From contig NZ_CP132976.1 in assembly GCF_030864005.1 (NCBI RefSeq), positions 4,774,001 to 4,838,000 of the forward strand: a stretch of DNA of 64,000 nucleotides, read 5' to 3'. The notes under the pieces are model-generated. The model did no database searches and was not told where the DNA came from. It saw only the letters and a list, made by a program, of their open reading frames with translations. The position numbers and the translations under genes are program-made. The number at the start of each line of letters is the position of its first letter. Within the stretch, counting starts at the first letter, position 1. Below, in pieces: positions 56,145-64,000 of the stretch. Source of the stretch: Achromobacter seleniivolatilans (lineage in GTDB: Bacteria > Pseudomonadota > Gammaproteobacteria > Burkholderiales > Burkholderiaceae_B).

Positions 56145-57827
56145 ATGGATATCCGACGCACCGTCCTTTGGATGATATTTTCCTTCTCGCTGTTGCTCCT
56201 TTGGAACAACTGGCAGATCCATAACGGCAAGCCGTCGCTGTTTGGGGGCCCTACGCCCGCGGCCAGCACGAGCGAACCGCAGGCTGGCGCAAACGGCGCA
56301 ACGCCGTCGGTGCCCAGCGCTCCAGCCGTAGCGGCTGGCGGCGCACCGTCCGCGGTGCCTGGCGCTTCGACGCCCGCCACCTCGCGCTCTGAAGAAATCG
56401 TCATCACGACCGACGTGCTTCGCCTGACGTTTGACACGATGGGCGCTCAATTGGTGCGTGCCGAGCTGCTGAAATACCCGGCAACCGGCCAGCCCGACAA
56501 GCCCACCGTGCTGCTGGACCGCGCGGCAGGCCTGAATTACGTGGTGCAGACCGGTGTTGTTGGCGCAGCCAGCGGCCAGAGCTTCCCCACGCATCAAACG
56601 CCTTTCCGCATGGTGTCCACCGATCGTCAACTGACCGGCGACAACCTGGCCGTGACGTTCGAAGGCGAATCTGGCGGCGTCAAGGTCACCAAGACGTTCA
56701 CGCTGCATCGCGGCCGCTACGATATCGACGTGCGCCACGATCTGGCCAACGTCAGCGCCGCTCCTGTCACGCCTTCGCTGTACCTGCAGCTTGAGCGCGA
56801 CGGCAACGACCCGGCCGACACGTCCAGCTTCTATCACACGTTTACCGGCATCGCCGTCTACTCGGAACAAGACAAGTTCCAGAAGATGACCTTCTCCGAT
56901 ATCGAAAAGAAGAAGGCCAATTACATCAAGCAGACGGACAACGGCTGGATTGCCGTGGTTCAGCATTACTTCGCCACCGCCTGGGTTCCGCCGCAAGGCA
57001 AGCCGCGCACCAACGAAGTGCTGGAAGTGCAGAAGAACCTGTACGCCGCCCGCACCGTTGAAGCCGTTGGCGAAATCGCCCCTGGCGCCGCCTCGCGCGT
57101 TGACTCGCACCTGTGGGTTGGTCCGCAAGACCAGAAGGCCATGGAAGCGCTCGCCCCCGGCCTGGAACTGGTTGTGGACTATGGCTGGCTGACCATCATC
57201 GCCAAGCCGCTGTTCAAGCTGATGACGTGGCTGCACTCGCTCCTGGGCAACTGGGGCTGGACCATCGTCGCTCTGACCGTGCTGATCAAGGCCCTGTTCT
57301 ACCCGCTGGCCGCCGCAAGCTACCGCTCGATGGCCCGCATGAAGCAAGTGGCCCCGCGTCTGCAAGCGCTGAAGGAAAAATTCGGCGACGACAAGCAAAA
57401 GCTCAATGCGGCCATGATGGAGATGTACCGCACCGAAAAGATCAACCCGCTGGGCGGCTGCTTGCCGATGGTGGTGCAGATCCCGGTGTTCATCTCGCTG
57501 TACTGGGTGCTGCTGGCCAGCGTGGAAATGCGCGGAGCGCCGTGGATTCTGTGGGTCCATGACCTGTCGATCCGCGACCCGTTCTTCATCTTGCCCGCCA
57601 TCATGATGGCCACCATGTTCCTGCAGATCAAACTGAACCCGACGCCTCCGGACCCCGTCCAGGCCAAGGTCATGATGATCATGCCCCTGGTGTTTGGCGG
57701 GATGATGTTCTTCTTCCCGGCCGGCCTGGTGTTGTACTGGTGCGTCAACAACACGCTGTCCATCGCGCAGCAGTGGTCGATCACCCGCGCCATGCAACGC
57801 AAGGCAGAAGCTGCGGCGAATCGTTAA
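56145..57827 (+). CDS. yidC: Membrane protein insertase YidC
   Basis: 560 residues. N-terminal membrane anchor (TVLWMIFSFSLLLLW), an Ala/Pro-rich spacer, a large periplasmic domain (~80-340), then the conserved insertase core: WGWTIVALTVLIKALFYPLA with the core arginine in YRSMARMK, TEKINPLGGCLPMVVQIPVF, and FPAGLVLYWCVNNTLSIAQQ. Inserts and folds inner-membrane proteins with or without SecYEG. A strong terminator follows directly, and mnmE, often next, is absent. Confidence 0.98.
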   Translation: MDIRRTVLWMIFSFSLLLLWNNWQIHNGKPSLFGGPTPAASTSEPQAGANGATPSVPSAPAVAAGGAPSAVPGASTPATSRSEEIVITTDVLRLTFDTMGAQLVRAELLKYPATGQPDKPTVLLDRAAGLNYVVQTGVVGAASGQSFPTHQTPFRMVSTDRQLTGDNLAVTFEGESGGVKVTKTFTLHRGRYDIDVRHDLANVSAAPVTPSLYLQLERDGNDPADTSSFYHTFTGIAVYSEQDKFQKMTFSDIEKKKANYIKQTDNGWIAVVQHYFATAWVPPQGKPRTNEVLEVQKNLYAARTVEAVGEIAPGAASRVDSHLWVGPQDQKAMEALAPGLELVVDYGWLTIIAKPLFKLMTWLHSLLGNWGWTIVALTVLIKALFYPLAAASYRSMARMKQVAPRLQALKEKFGDDKQKLNAAMMEMYRTEKINPLGGCLPMVVQIPVFISLYWVLLASVEMRGAPWILWVHDLSIRDPFFILPAIMMATMFLQIKLNPTPPDPVQAKVMMIMPLVFGGMMFFFPAGLVLYWCVNNTLSIAQQWSITRAMQRKAEAAANR

Positions 57828-57844
57828 GCCCCGCTGCAATCATG

Positions 57845-57873
57845 AAAACCGGCCTCAAGGGGCCGGTTTTTTT
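57845..57873 (+). terminator. Intrinsic terminator of the rpmH-yidC unit
   Basis: AACCGGCC-TCAAGG-GGCCGGTT stem (57847-57868) with a run of seven T at 57867-57873, 17 bases after the yidC stop. Confidence 0.92.
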
Positions 57874-57926
57874 ATGCCTGCGGCGGTTGCACGCACCAGA
57901 GAAAAGCCGCTTTTCCCTGCACTGCC

Positions 57927-57954
57927 GATAGTTAATCTTTATCAGATTTGATAC
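57927..57954. promoter_or_regulatory. OxyR-like site upstream of katA
   Basis: GATAG-TTAATCT-TTATC (GATA-N9-TATC) followed by GATAC, resembling one and a half OxyR elements; the second element is one base out of register. It lies 11 bases upstream of the -35 of the katA promoter, where OxyR would act. Confidence 0.4.
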
Positions 57955-57964
57955 TTCAATCAAC

Positions 57965-57993
57965 TTCACAAGGGAAACCTTGACCCCTATGAT
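57965..57993 (+). promoter_or_regulatory. Sigma-70 promoter of katA
   Basis: TTCACA (57965-57970), 17-base spacer, TATGAT (57988-57993); each hexamer is one base from consensus. About 95 bases of leader follow. Confidence 0.6.
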
Positions 57994-58096
57994 GTGTCGG
58001 AAATGTTCGCAGCCGCCAAGGCTGCGAGTATTTTCAACTCGGCGCGGGCCGGCCCAGCCGCCGCGCATTCCGAAAGAATTACGTAGGGAGTGAGCT

Positions 58097-59542
58097 ATGA
58101 CCGACAAGAAGCCTCTGACCACCGCCTCTGGCGCACCGGTGGCAGACAACAACAACACCCTGACCGCAGGCCCCCGCGGCCCCGCGTTGTTGCAAGACTT
58201 CTGGCTGATTGAAAAACTCGCCCACTTTGACCGCGAACGCATCCCGGAACGCGTCGTTCATGCCAAGGGCTCAGGCGCCTATGGCACGTTTACCGTCACG
58301 CACGACATCTCGCGCTACACACGCGCCAGCATCTTCTCCCAGGTCGGCAAGCAAACCCCCTTGTTCCTGCGCTTTTCCACCGTAGCCGGCGAACGCGGCG
58401 CGGCAGATGCCGAGCGCGACGTGCGCGGATTCGCGATCAAGTTCTACACGGATGAAGGCAATTGGGACCTGGTGGGTAACAACACCCCCGTCTTTTTCAT
58501 CCGCGATCCGCTGAAGTTTCCTGACTTTATCCACACCCAGAAACGCGATCCCAAGACCAACCTGCGCAACGCCGCCGCCGCGTGGGACTTCTGGTCCCTC
58601 AGCCCCGAATCGCTGCACCAGGTCACTATCCTGATGAGCGATCGCGGCATACCCGCCAATCTGCGCCAACAGCACGGGTTTGGCTCGCACACCTTCAGCT
58701 TCGTCAACAAGGACGGCGAACGCTTCTACGTGAAATTCCACTTCAAGTCGCAGCAGGGCGTGGTCTGTATGAGCGATGAGGAAGCGGCGCAAGTCGTGGC
58801 CCACGACCGGGAAAGCTCGCAGCGCGACCTGTTCAACAATATTGAACAGGGCAACTTCCCGAAGTGGACGCTGAAGGTGCAGATCATGCCCGCAGCCGAA
58901 GCCGAGATCTATCACATCAATCCGTTCGACTTGACCAAGGTCTGGCCGCACGGCGACTACCCGCTGATTGAGGTCGGCGTGCTGGAGCTGAACAAGAACC
59001 CCGAAAACTATTTCGCGGAAGTGGAGCAGGCCGCGTTCACGCCAGCCAACATCGTCCCGGGTATCGATTTTTCACCGGACAAGATGTTGCAAGGGCGCTT
59101 GTTCTCGTATGGCGACACGCATCGCTACCGCCTGGGTATCAACCATCACCAGATCCCCGTGAACGCGCCGCGCTGCCCGTTCCACAGCTATCACCGTGAC
59201 GGCGCCAGCCGCGTGGACGGCAACGTGGGTGGCACGCTGAACTACGAGCCCAATAGCGCAGGCGAGTGGAAAGAAACCCCATCAGCTGGCGAACCGCCGC
59301 TGCCGTTGGACGGCCAGGCCGCCGCGCGCTGGAACCATCGCGTGGACGATGACTACTACTCGCAGCCAGGCGCTTTGTTCCGCTTGATGACGCCGGAAAA
59401 GCAGGAGCTGCTGTTCGGCAATATCGGCCGCCACATGGCGGGCATCCCTGAAGCGATTCAGCGCCGTCAGCTGGAGCACTTCAAGAAAGCCGATCCGGCC
59501 TATGCCGCAGGCGTTGCGAAGGCGCTGGGCCTGAAGATGTAG
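58097..59542 (+). CDS. katA: Monofunctional heme catalase (small subunit clade)
   Basis: 481 residues. Distal His55 in [16 protein letters not shown], Asn128 in [17 protein letters not shown] and the proximal heme Tyr338 in [14 protein letters not shown]. ASKERDxRG-like [20 protein letters not shown] also fits. Decomposes hydrogen peroxide in the cytosol. GGGAGTGA precedes the ATG. Single gene with its own promoter, an OxyR-like site and a terminator. Confidence 0.97.
   Translation: MTDKKPLTTASGAPVADNNNTLTAGPRGPALLQDFWLIEKLAHFDRERIPERVVHAKGSGAYGTFTVTHDISRYTRASIFSQVGKQTPLFLRFSTVAGERGAADAERDVRGFAIKFYTDEGNWDLVGNNTPVFFIRDPLKFPDFIHTQKRDPKTNLRNAAAAWDFWSLSPESLHQVTILMSDRGIPANLRQQHGFGSHTFSFVNKDGERFYVKFHFKSQQGVVCMSDEEAAQVVAHDRESSQRDLFNNIEQGNFPKWTLKVQIMPAAEAEIYHINPFDLTKVWPHGDYPLIEVGVLELNKNPENYFAEVEQAAFTPANIVPGIDFSPDKMLQGRLFSYGDTHRYRLGINHHQIPVNAPRCPFHSYHRDGASRVDGNVGGTLNYEPNSAGEWKETPSAGEPPLPLDGQAAARWNHRVDDDYYSQPGALFRLMTPEKQELLFGNIGRHMAGIPEAIQRRQLEHFKKADPAYAAGVAKALGLKM
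58527..58535 (+). promoter_or_regulatory. DnaA box TTATCCACA (inside katA)
   Basis: Exact consensus box in the katA coding sequence; could be a codon coincidence. Confidence 0.35.
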
Positions 59543-59559
59543 GCACGACTGGGAATGGA

Positions 59560-59592
59560 AAAAGGCGGCTCGAATTCGGGGCCGCCTTTTTT
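59560..59592 (+). terminator. Intrinsic terminator of katA
   Basis: AAAAGGCGGC (59560-59569), 11-base loop, GCCGCCTTTT (59581-59590) and a continuous T-run to 59594. It can also work for the minus strand with the A-run. Confidence 0.9.
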
Positions 59593-59630
59593 TTGGGATT
59601 AAAGATTGAGCCTTGCGTGCCCGCAACCCT

Positions 59631-60509
59631 TCACCGCTGCATGCCCCACCTGCGCACCGTCAGGCGTTCCAAATTATCAAATCCCAGGTTTTCCACAAGC
59701 AGACCAATAATCACCACCGCGACCAACCCAGCAAACACGCGGTCTGTGTATAACTCGTTTCGGTTCTGAAAGATGTACCAGCCCAGACCGCCTTTGCCGC
59801 TGGACGCGCCAAATACCAGCTCGGCCGCGATCAACGTGCGCCAGGCAAAAGCCCAGCCGATCTTCAAGCCCGCAAGTATTGCCGGCAGCGCTGCCGGCAC
59901 CAGAATCTGCAACACGTAGCGCAGGCCGGTCAGACCGTAATTCCGGCCGGCCATGCGCAGTGTCTCGGATACGCCCAGAAATCCCGCATACATATTCAGC
60001 GCCAGCGCCCACAGCACCGAATGGATCAGCACGAACACCAGACTGCCTTCACCCAAACCAAACCACAGCAGCGCCAAGGGCAGCAGCGCAATAGCAGGTA
60101 ACGGATTGAACATCGCAGTCAGGGTGGACAGCAGATCGCGCCCGAATCGGGTCGACACGGCCAACGTCGTCAGCACAAACGCCAGCACCACGCCGGCCAG
60201 ATAACCTTGCACCAAGACGCGCAAGGACTGCCCGGCCCGCGCCAGCAACTCCCCATTCGCTATCCCCTGAACAAACGCCTCTGCGGTTTGCCAAGCGCCG
60301 GGCAACAGCAGATCGTTGTCGGTGTAGCGCGCCGCCAGCTCCCACAAGCCCGCCAGCAGCATCAGGATCACCAGCTTGCGCAGGCTCGCGTGCTGCCACA
60401 CGCGTTCGTGCCACGGCAGCGGTGTTTCGGCCGCCTGAGCAGGCAAGGGCGGCAAGTCGTATTCCACCTCTGGCCGGATAGGAGGTATTGCGGCGTGGAT
60501 GCTATTCAT
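59631..60509 (-). CDS. SsuC/TauC-like ABC transporter permease
   Basis: 292 residues, about six membrane segments after a polar N-terminus. AIALLPLALLWFGLGEGSLV and the coupling region GVSETLRMAGRNYGLTGLRY, LVPAALPAILAGLKIGWAFA are the nitrate/sulfonate/taurine permease pattern. Third gene of the transporter operon, 21 bases after the ATPase. Confidence 0.92.
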   Translation of the reverse strand: MNSIHAAIPPIRPEVEYDLPPLPAQAAETPLPWHERVWQHASLRKLVILMLLAGLWELAARYTDNDLLLPGAWQTAEAFVQGIANGELLARAGQSLRVLVQGYLAGVVLAFVLTTLAVSTRFGRDLLSTLTAMFNPLPAIALLPLALLWFGLGEGSLVFVLIHSVLWALALNMYAGFLGVSETLRMAGRNYGLTGLRYVLQILVPAALPAILAGLKIGWAFAWRTLIAAELVFGASSGKGGLGWYIFQNRNELYTDRVFAGLVAVVIIGLLVENLGFDNLERLTVRRWGMQR

Positions 60510-60530
60510 CGATGTCTCAAACAGGGATCT

Positions 60531-61373
60531 TCAAGCGGCCGCTCGCTCGGCCTGCAAGGGCGAACCGTGAGGCGCGGGCGATTCAAACAACAAGTCATGG
60601 ATGCGTCTGGCAGCCGCTTGGAAGCCCGCAGAGCCTTGGCTATGCAGGCCGAAGACATGGGCATTCAATTCGGCGCGCACGCGCCCTGGATGCGGCGACA
60701 GCAACAGCACGCGGCTACCCAACACCAGCGCCTCTTCGATGGAATGGGTGACGAACAGCAGCGTGAACCGCACGTCTTCCCACAACGCCATCAACTCTTC
60801 CTGCATACGGCGCCGCGTCAACGCATCCAGCGCGGCAAACGGCTCGTCCATCAGCAACACACGCGGTTGCATCGCCAGCGCACGGGCAATCGCCACACGC
60901 TGCTTCATGCCGCCAGACAGCGTATGCGGATACGCATCTGCAAAACCGGCCAGACCCACCTTGTCCAGATAGTACATCGCCCGTTCATCGGCTTCGCGAC
61001 GCCCCAGCTTGCGCGAGGCCAACAGCGGAAACGCCACGTTCTGCCGCAAGGTCTTCCATGGCGGCAACTGGTCGAATTCCTGGAAGACAACGATGCGATC
61101 GGGGCCCGGGCCTTGCACGGTCTGGCCGTCGATGGTGATTCGCCCTTCGGTCGGCGCAATAAAACCGGCAGCCGCTTTAAGCAGCGTGGATTTGCCGCAG
61201 CCGGACGGCCCCAGCAAGATAAACCGGTCCGCCTCATGCACCTGGAAACTGACCTGATGCGTGGCGCGAACGCGCCGTTCACGCGTCTTATATTCGATCG
61301 ACACCTTATCCACAGCTAGCAGCGGCGCCGTCTTTTCAACGTTATCCACAGGGCTGGCGGCGATCACAGGCAT
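60531..61373 (-). CDS. SsuB/TauB-like ABC transporter ATPase
   Basis: 280 residues. Walker A GPSGCGKS at 55-62, Q-loop FQEFDQLPPW, signature [17 protein letters not shown] and VLLMDEPFAALDALTRRRMQ. Energises the SsuC/TauC-like channel. One base separates it from the stop of the binding-protein gene. Two DnaA boxes lie in its first 25 codons. Confidence 0.93.
   Translation of the reverse strand: MPVIAASPVDNVEKTAPLLAVDKVSIEYKTRERRVRATHQVSFQVHEADRFILLGPSGCGKSTLLKAAAGFIAPTEGRITIDGQTVQGPGPDRIVVFQEFDQLPPWKTLRQNVAFPLLASRKLGRREADERAMYYLDKVGLAGFADAYPHTLSGGMKQRVAIARALAMQPRVLLMDEPFAALDALTRRRMQEELMALWEDVRFTLLFVTHSIEEALVLGSRVLLLSPHPGRVRAELNAHVFGLHSQGSAGFQAAARRIHDLLFESPAPHGSPLQAERAAA
61306..61350 (+). promoter_or_regulatory. 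Two DnaA boxes in the 5' end of the ATPase gene
   Basis: Exact TTATCCACA at 61306-61314 and 61342-61350, 36 bases apart (about 3.4 helical turns), same orientation. Confidence 0.5.
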
Positions 61374-61374
61374 A

Positions 61375-62418
61375 TCAGCTGCCTTGCGCCGTCAGAGGAT
61401 CTTCAAAGAAATAATCACGCCAGCTGGCCGGTGCGTTTTTGATGGCGCCAACCTTGTGCATGAACTCGGCCAGCGCAAAGGTGTTCTGCGGCTCCAGCTT
61501 GAATTGCACGTCAGGATTCTTGATCACTTTGATCAGAAAATCGCGATCCTGCTTGGCGCCCGTTACCCGCAAGTACGTGTCCGCCGCTTTTTCCGGATTG
61601 GCCGCTGCAAACGCGGCGGCCTCCTTCAATGCGCCCTGGAACGCCTTATACGTCTTGGGATTTTCTTTGCGGAATTTCTCGGTGGCGAACAGCACTGTGG
61701 ACGAACTGGGTCCGCCCAGCACGTCGTACGAATTCAGCACAATGCGCGCTTTGGGATTTTCGGCCAGCTCTTGTTCCTGGAACGGCGGATTGCCAAAGTG
61801 GCCGGTAATTTCCGTGCCCCCTGCAATGATTGCGGCGGCGGCGTCGGGATGCGGCAGCGCCACGGAAATCTTATCCAGCTTGTTGAATTGCGCGTCGCCC
61901 CACAGCTTGGCAGACGCTAATTGCAAGACACGCGACTGCACCGACACGCCCACAGCAGGCACCGCAATGCGATCCTTGTCCGTAAAGTCTGCAATCGTCT
62001 TCACATTCGGGTTGTTCGTCACCAGGTAGTAGGGAAAGTTGCCCAGTGACGCCACGCCCTTCACATTTTGCTTGCCGCGCGTGCGATCCCAGATCGTCAA
62101 TAACGGGCCGACACCCGCTCCCGCGATATCCACAGCCCCGGACAGCAGCGCATCATTCACAGCCGAACCGCCAGACAGCTTGGCCCACTCGACCGAGATA
62201 TCCACACCTTCGGCCTTGCCGTGTTTTTCGATCAGTTGCTGATCACGCGCCACGTTCAACAGCAAGTACACAATGCCGTATTGCTCGGCAATGCGGATGC
62301 GTCCCTCGGCCATGGCGGGAGTGGGCGAGGCTAATGCCACCACTGCCAAAATCAGCGCCAGGCCAGCGCCGGTTGCGGTTTGGACCAAACGGTCGCGGAG
62401 TGCGGATGACAGACGCAT
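61375..62418 (-). CDS. SsuA/TauA-like periplasmic substrate-binding protein
   Basis: 347 residues from the ATG at 62418, preceded by AAGGA; a 58-residue longer frame upstream reaches into the dioxygenase gene and looks non-coding. Signal peptide ends at PAMAEG. GRIRIAEQYGIVYLLLNVAR, AGAGVGPLLTIWDR and the NMT1-like motifs fit. Captures a sulfonate, sulfate ester or similar compound. Second gene after the TauD-like dioxygenase. Confidence 0.9.
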   Translation of the reverse strand: MRLSSALRDRLVQTATGAGLALILAVVALASPTPAMAEGRIRIAEQYGIVYLLLNVARDQQLIEKHGKAEGVDISVEWAKLSGGSAVNDALLSGAVDIAGAGVGPLLTIWDRTRGKQNVKGVASLGNFPYYLVTNNPNVKTIADFTDKDRIAVPAVGVSVQSRVLQLASAKLWGDAQFNKLDKISVALPHPDAAAAIIAGGTEITGHFGNPPFQEQELAENPKARIVLNSYDVLGGPSSSTVLFATEKFRKENPKTYKAFQGALKEAAAFAAANPEKAADTYLRVTGAKQDRDFLIKVIKNPDVQFKLEPQNTFALAEFMHKVGAIKNAPASWRDYFFEDPLTAQGS

Positions 62419-62427
62419 GGTATTCCT

Positions 62428-62436
62428 TGTGGATAA
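62428..62436 (-). promoter_or_regulatory. DnaA box just upstream of the SsuA-like gene
   Basis: TGTGGATAA on the plus strand, exact TTATCCACA on the minus strand, touching the ribosome site of the binding-protein gene. Confidence 0.5.
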
Positions 62437-62468
62437 GTTCTTGTGCTGCCGGATTGATAAAGGCGACG

Positions 62469-63395
62469 CTAGCGGGGCGTGTCGCCTTCGATCGTGGTGC
62501 GGTAGAGCTTCCGGCGCAACTGATCCGGCGTGCCGCCTGCCAGATGAATCAGCGACCGGTTGTCCCAGAACACCAGATCGTGCGGCTGCCAACGGTGGCG
62601 GTAAATGTGTTCAGCGCGGATGCTGTGGGCAAACAGTTCCGCAAGCAGGGCGCGGCTTTCATCTTCAGGAATGTCCACGATGCGAGTCGTGAATCCTTCA
62701 CTCACAAACAGCGCGCGGCGGCCATTTTCCGGATGCGTCCGCACGACGGGATGCACCACTTCCTGCACCTGCGCAATCTGTTGCGCGCTCAGGTTGGGAC
62801 GCCAGTTGCCTTCTTTCTGCAGTTGCCCATATTGGGCAAGATACGAATGCACGGCGCGCTTGCCTTCAATCGCTTTGAGCAGCGCGGCGGGCAAGGTGTC
62901 GTAAGCCAGATGCATGTCGGCAAACAAGGTGTCGCCGCCTTCAGATGGCAGCTCTTGCGCATGCAGCAACGACCCAAGGCTGGGCAGCTCTTTGTACGAG
63001 ATATCCGAATGCCAGTACTTCCCGGCGTCCCCCAGACCGACGGGCTTGCCGTCTTCGACGATGTTGGAAACGATCAGGATTTCAGGGTGATTGGCCAGAT
63101 GGAATTGATGCAGCACATGAATCATCAAAGGGCCAAAACGGCGGCTGAAATCAATGTGCTGCTGCGGCGTGATGCGCTGATCGCGAAAGATCAGCAAATG
63201 ATGATCAAGATGCGCTTTGTGAACGCGCGCAAAATCAGCAGGCGTCAGTTCGTGCGACAGGTCCAGGCCGATGATCTCGGCTCCCACAGGCCCGCTCAGG
63301 CGGCGAACCTCGAAAGACTGCGGGACGGGCTGCTGACGGGCCACGGCAGCACCCAGGGTGCTGTCATCGCGGCGCAAGGCATTGCTTGGGGACAT
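62469..63395 (-). CDS. TauD/TfdA family Fe(II)/2-oxoglutarate dioxygenase
   Basis: 308 residues, ATG preceded by AGGAGTGA. Iron ligands H129-x-D131 in KYWHSDISY and H284 in SLIHLAGG, with Arg295/Arg299 in RRKLYRTTIEG for 2-oxoglutarate. GPVGAEIIGLDLSHEL opens the family fold. Oxidatively releases sulfite or sulfate, or cleaves an ether, from an imported compound. First gene of the operon with the SsuABC-like transporter, so a sulfur-acquisition role is likely. Substrate unknown. Confidence 0.9.
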   Translation of the reverse strand: MSPSNALRRDDSTLGAAVARQQPVPQSFEVRRLSGPVGAEIIGLDLSHELTPADFARVHKAHLDHHLLIFRDQRITPQQHIDFSRRFGPLMIHVLHQFHLANHPEILIVSNIVEDGKPVGLGDAGKYWHSDISYKELPSLGSLLHAQELPSEGGDTLFADMHLAYDTLPAALLKAIEGKRAVHSYLAQYGQLQKEGNWRPNLSAQQIAQVQEVVHPVVRTHPENGRRALFVSEGFTTRIVDIPEDESRALLAELFAHSIRAEHIYRHRWQPHDLVFWDNRSLIHLAGGTPDQLRRKLYRTTIEGDTPR

Positions 63396-63598
63396 CGATC
63401 ACTCCTGGCCGCCTCGCGGCGTTGCGCCATGTCTGGCTCTGCGATCCACGGAAGTGCGGATCAGGAATGATCGATTATGGAAAGCCGGGCTTGTATCTCA
63501 AACGAAGTTCTCGGCGTTTAAACAAAGCCTGGCGTCATATAGGACAATGCCGCAGAGCAAAAAGCTGCGGCATCGTCACAAAAGCACATAAGTAAATA

Positions 63599-63619
63599 AC
63601 GGCGATGCACAGTCGCCGT
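63599..63619 (-). terminator. Candidate terminator of the M20 gene
   Basis: ACGGCGA-TGCACAG-TCGCCGT, 7-bp perfect stem, followed on the minus strand by the T-rich TTATTTACTTA, 9 bases after the stop. A second hairpin ATGCCGCAG...CTGCGGCAT is at 63547-63573. Confidence 0.5.
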
Positions 63620-63627
63620 GGCCGTAA

Positions 63628-64000
63628 TCAGGCGGCAGGAATGAACGCCTCGACAAGCTTCACCCAATACGTCGCCCCAACGGGCAGCAGGGCATCGTTA
63701 AAGTCGTAGTTCGGGTTATGCAGCTGGCAGGGCCCCATGCCGTGATAGCTTTCCATGCGGTGATCGCCGTCGCCGTTGCCCAAGAACAGATACGCCCCCG
63801 GAATCGCTTCCAGGAAGAAAGAAAAGTCTTCCGCGCCCATGAATGGCGGCATGTCGCGCAGCACGTGCTCTGCGCCAAAAGCATCCTCTGCAACCTTGGC
63901 TGCAAAAGCAGTTTCCTTTTCCCAATTCACCAGCGGCGGATACGCCCGCACAAAGTCCAGCTCGCCTGTTCCGCCGTAGACCTGCGGCAACGTCGTGGCG
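63628..64000 (-). CDS. M20 family amidohydrolase/peptidase (partial, C-terminal end)
   Basis: The last ~124 codons of a gene that enters from the right edge. MGAEDFSFFLEAIPGAYLFLGNGDG and CQLHNPNYDFNDALLPVGATYW are the C-terminal HipO/M20D features (GAEDFSFF and the metal-binding His in LHNPNYDFND). Hydrolyses N-acyl amino acids in this family (hippurate or N-acetyl type). The start lies outside the window. Confidence 0.88.
   Translation of the reverse strand, partial: ATTLPQVYGGTGELDFVRAYPPLVNWEKETAFAAKVAEDAFGAEHVLRDMPPFMGAEDFSFFLEAIPGAYLFLGNGDGDHRMESYHGMGPCQLHNPNYDFNDALLPVGATYWVKLVEAFIPAA

Noticed and set aside
56133..57839. A 568-codon antisense frame over yidC
   Set aside because: Same antisense artefact; no motif, and it would cross the yidC terminator region.

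Overview
The window looks like a chromosomal segment of a GC-rich betaproteobacterium of the Alcaligenaceae, most likely Achromobacter or a close Bordetella relative. The DnaA, RnpA, GyrB and YidC proteins have the Bordetella/Achromobacter character, the Bug-type binding protein is typical of this family, and the order gyrB-dnaN-dnaA / rpmH-rnpA-yidD-yidC is the conserved replication-origin neighbourhood. The genus is an inference from recalled family resemblance, not from a search.

Layout. (1) 1-4968: end of a type VI secretion island on the minus strand: vgrG, a VRR-NUC nuclease effector and a DUF3396-type immunity gene cut by the window edge, all with overlapping stop/start codons. (2) 5073-6002: a DedA membrane protein fused to a rhodanese. 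(3) 6493-12439: a BMP-type nucleoside/nucleobase ABC transporter (binding protein, double ATPase, two permeases) followed by a cytosine-deaminase-like hydrolase. (4) 12414-20666: catabolic cassette A on the minus strand, with a PotABCD-like ABC importer, two DadA-like FAD oxidoreductases, a 2Fe-2S subunit, an HcnB/OoxA-like subunit and a RidA imine deaminase. It faces a GntR regulator (20897-21700) across three copies of a TGTCCG(T/G)ACA palindrome. (5) 21687-28491: HyuB/HyuA hydantoinase-like pair, Bug binding protein, LysR and AraC regulators. (6) 28492-29071: a gene-free stretch with a large inverted repeat and a 45-bp tandem repeat. (7) 29072-36868: cassette B, a second PotABCD-like importer with one DadA-like, one HcnB/OoxA-like and one 2Fe-2S subunit, plus a GhrA-like 2-hydroxyacid dehydrogenase, facing an IclR regulator. 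(8) 38017-43612 and on to 46131: an FMN 2-hydroxyacid dehydrogenase, a PhyH-family dioxygenase, acylphosphatase, an EamA exporter, threonine aldolase and a GltIJKL importer, with a divergent LysR. (9) 47272-49546: a flavin reductase, a VOC protein and a LysR regulator. (10) 49653-57827: the origin neighbourhood. (11) 58097-63395: catalase, an SsuABC/TauABC-like transporter and a TauD-like dioxygenase, then the end of an M20 amidohydrolase at the right edge.

How it fits together. Most of the accessory DNA is import plus oxidation of small nitrogen or sulfur compounds. The two cassettes combine a polyamine/opine-type importer with a heteromeric dehydrogenase of the HcnABC/octopine-nopaline-oxidase/D-hydroxyproline-dehydrogenase type, which oxidises a secondary or primary amine to an imine. 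RidA (cassette A) would hydrolyse the imine; GhrA, or the nearby FMN enzyme, could act on the resulting 2-oxo or 2-hydroxy acid in cassette B. The substrates are unknown. Exact TTATCCACA DnaA boxes are unusually frequent (eight found by eye) but only one lies in the dnaA-rpmH spacer.

No tRNA, rRNA, CRISPR array, transposase or prophage was seen. Many long antisense open frames exist, as expected at this GC content, and were left out.
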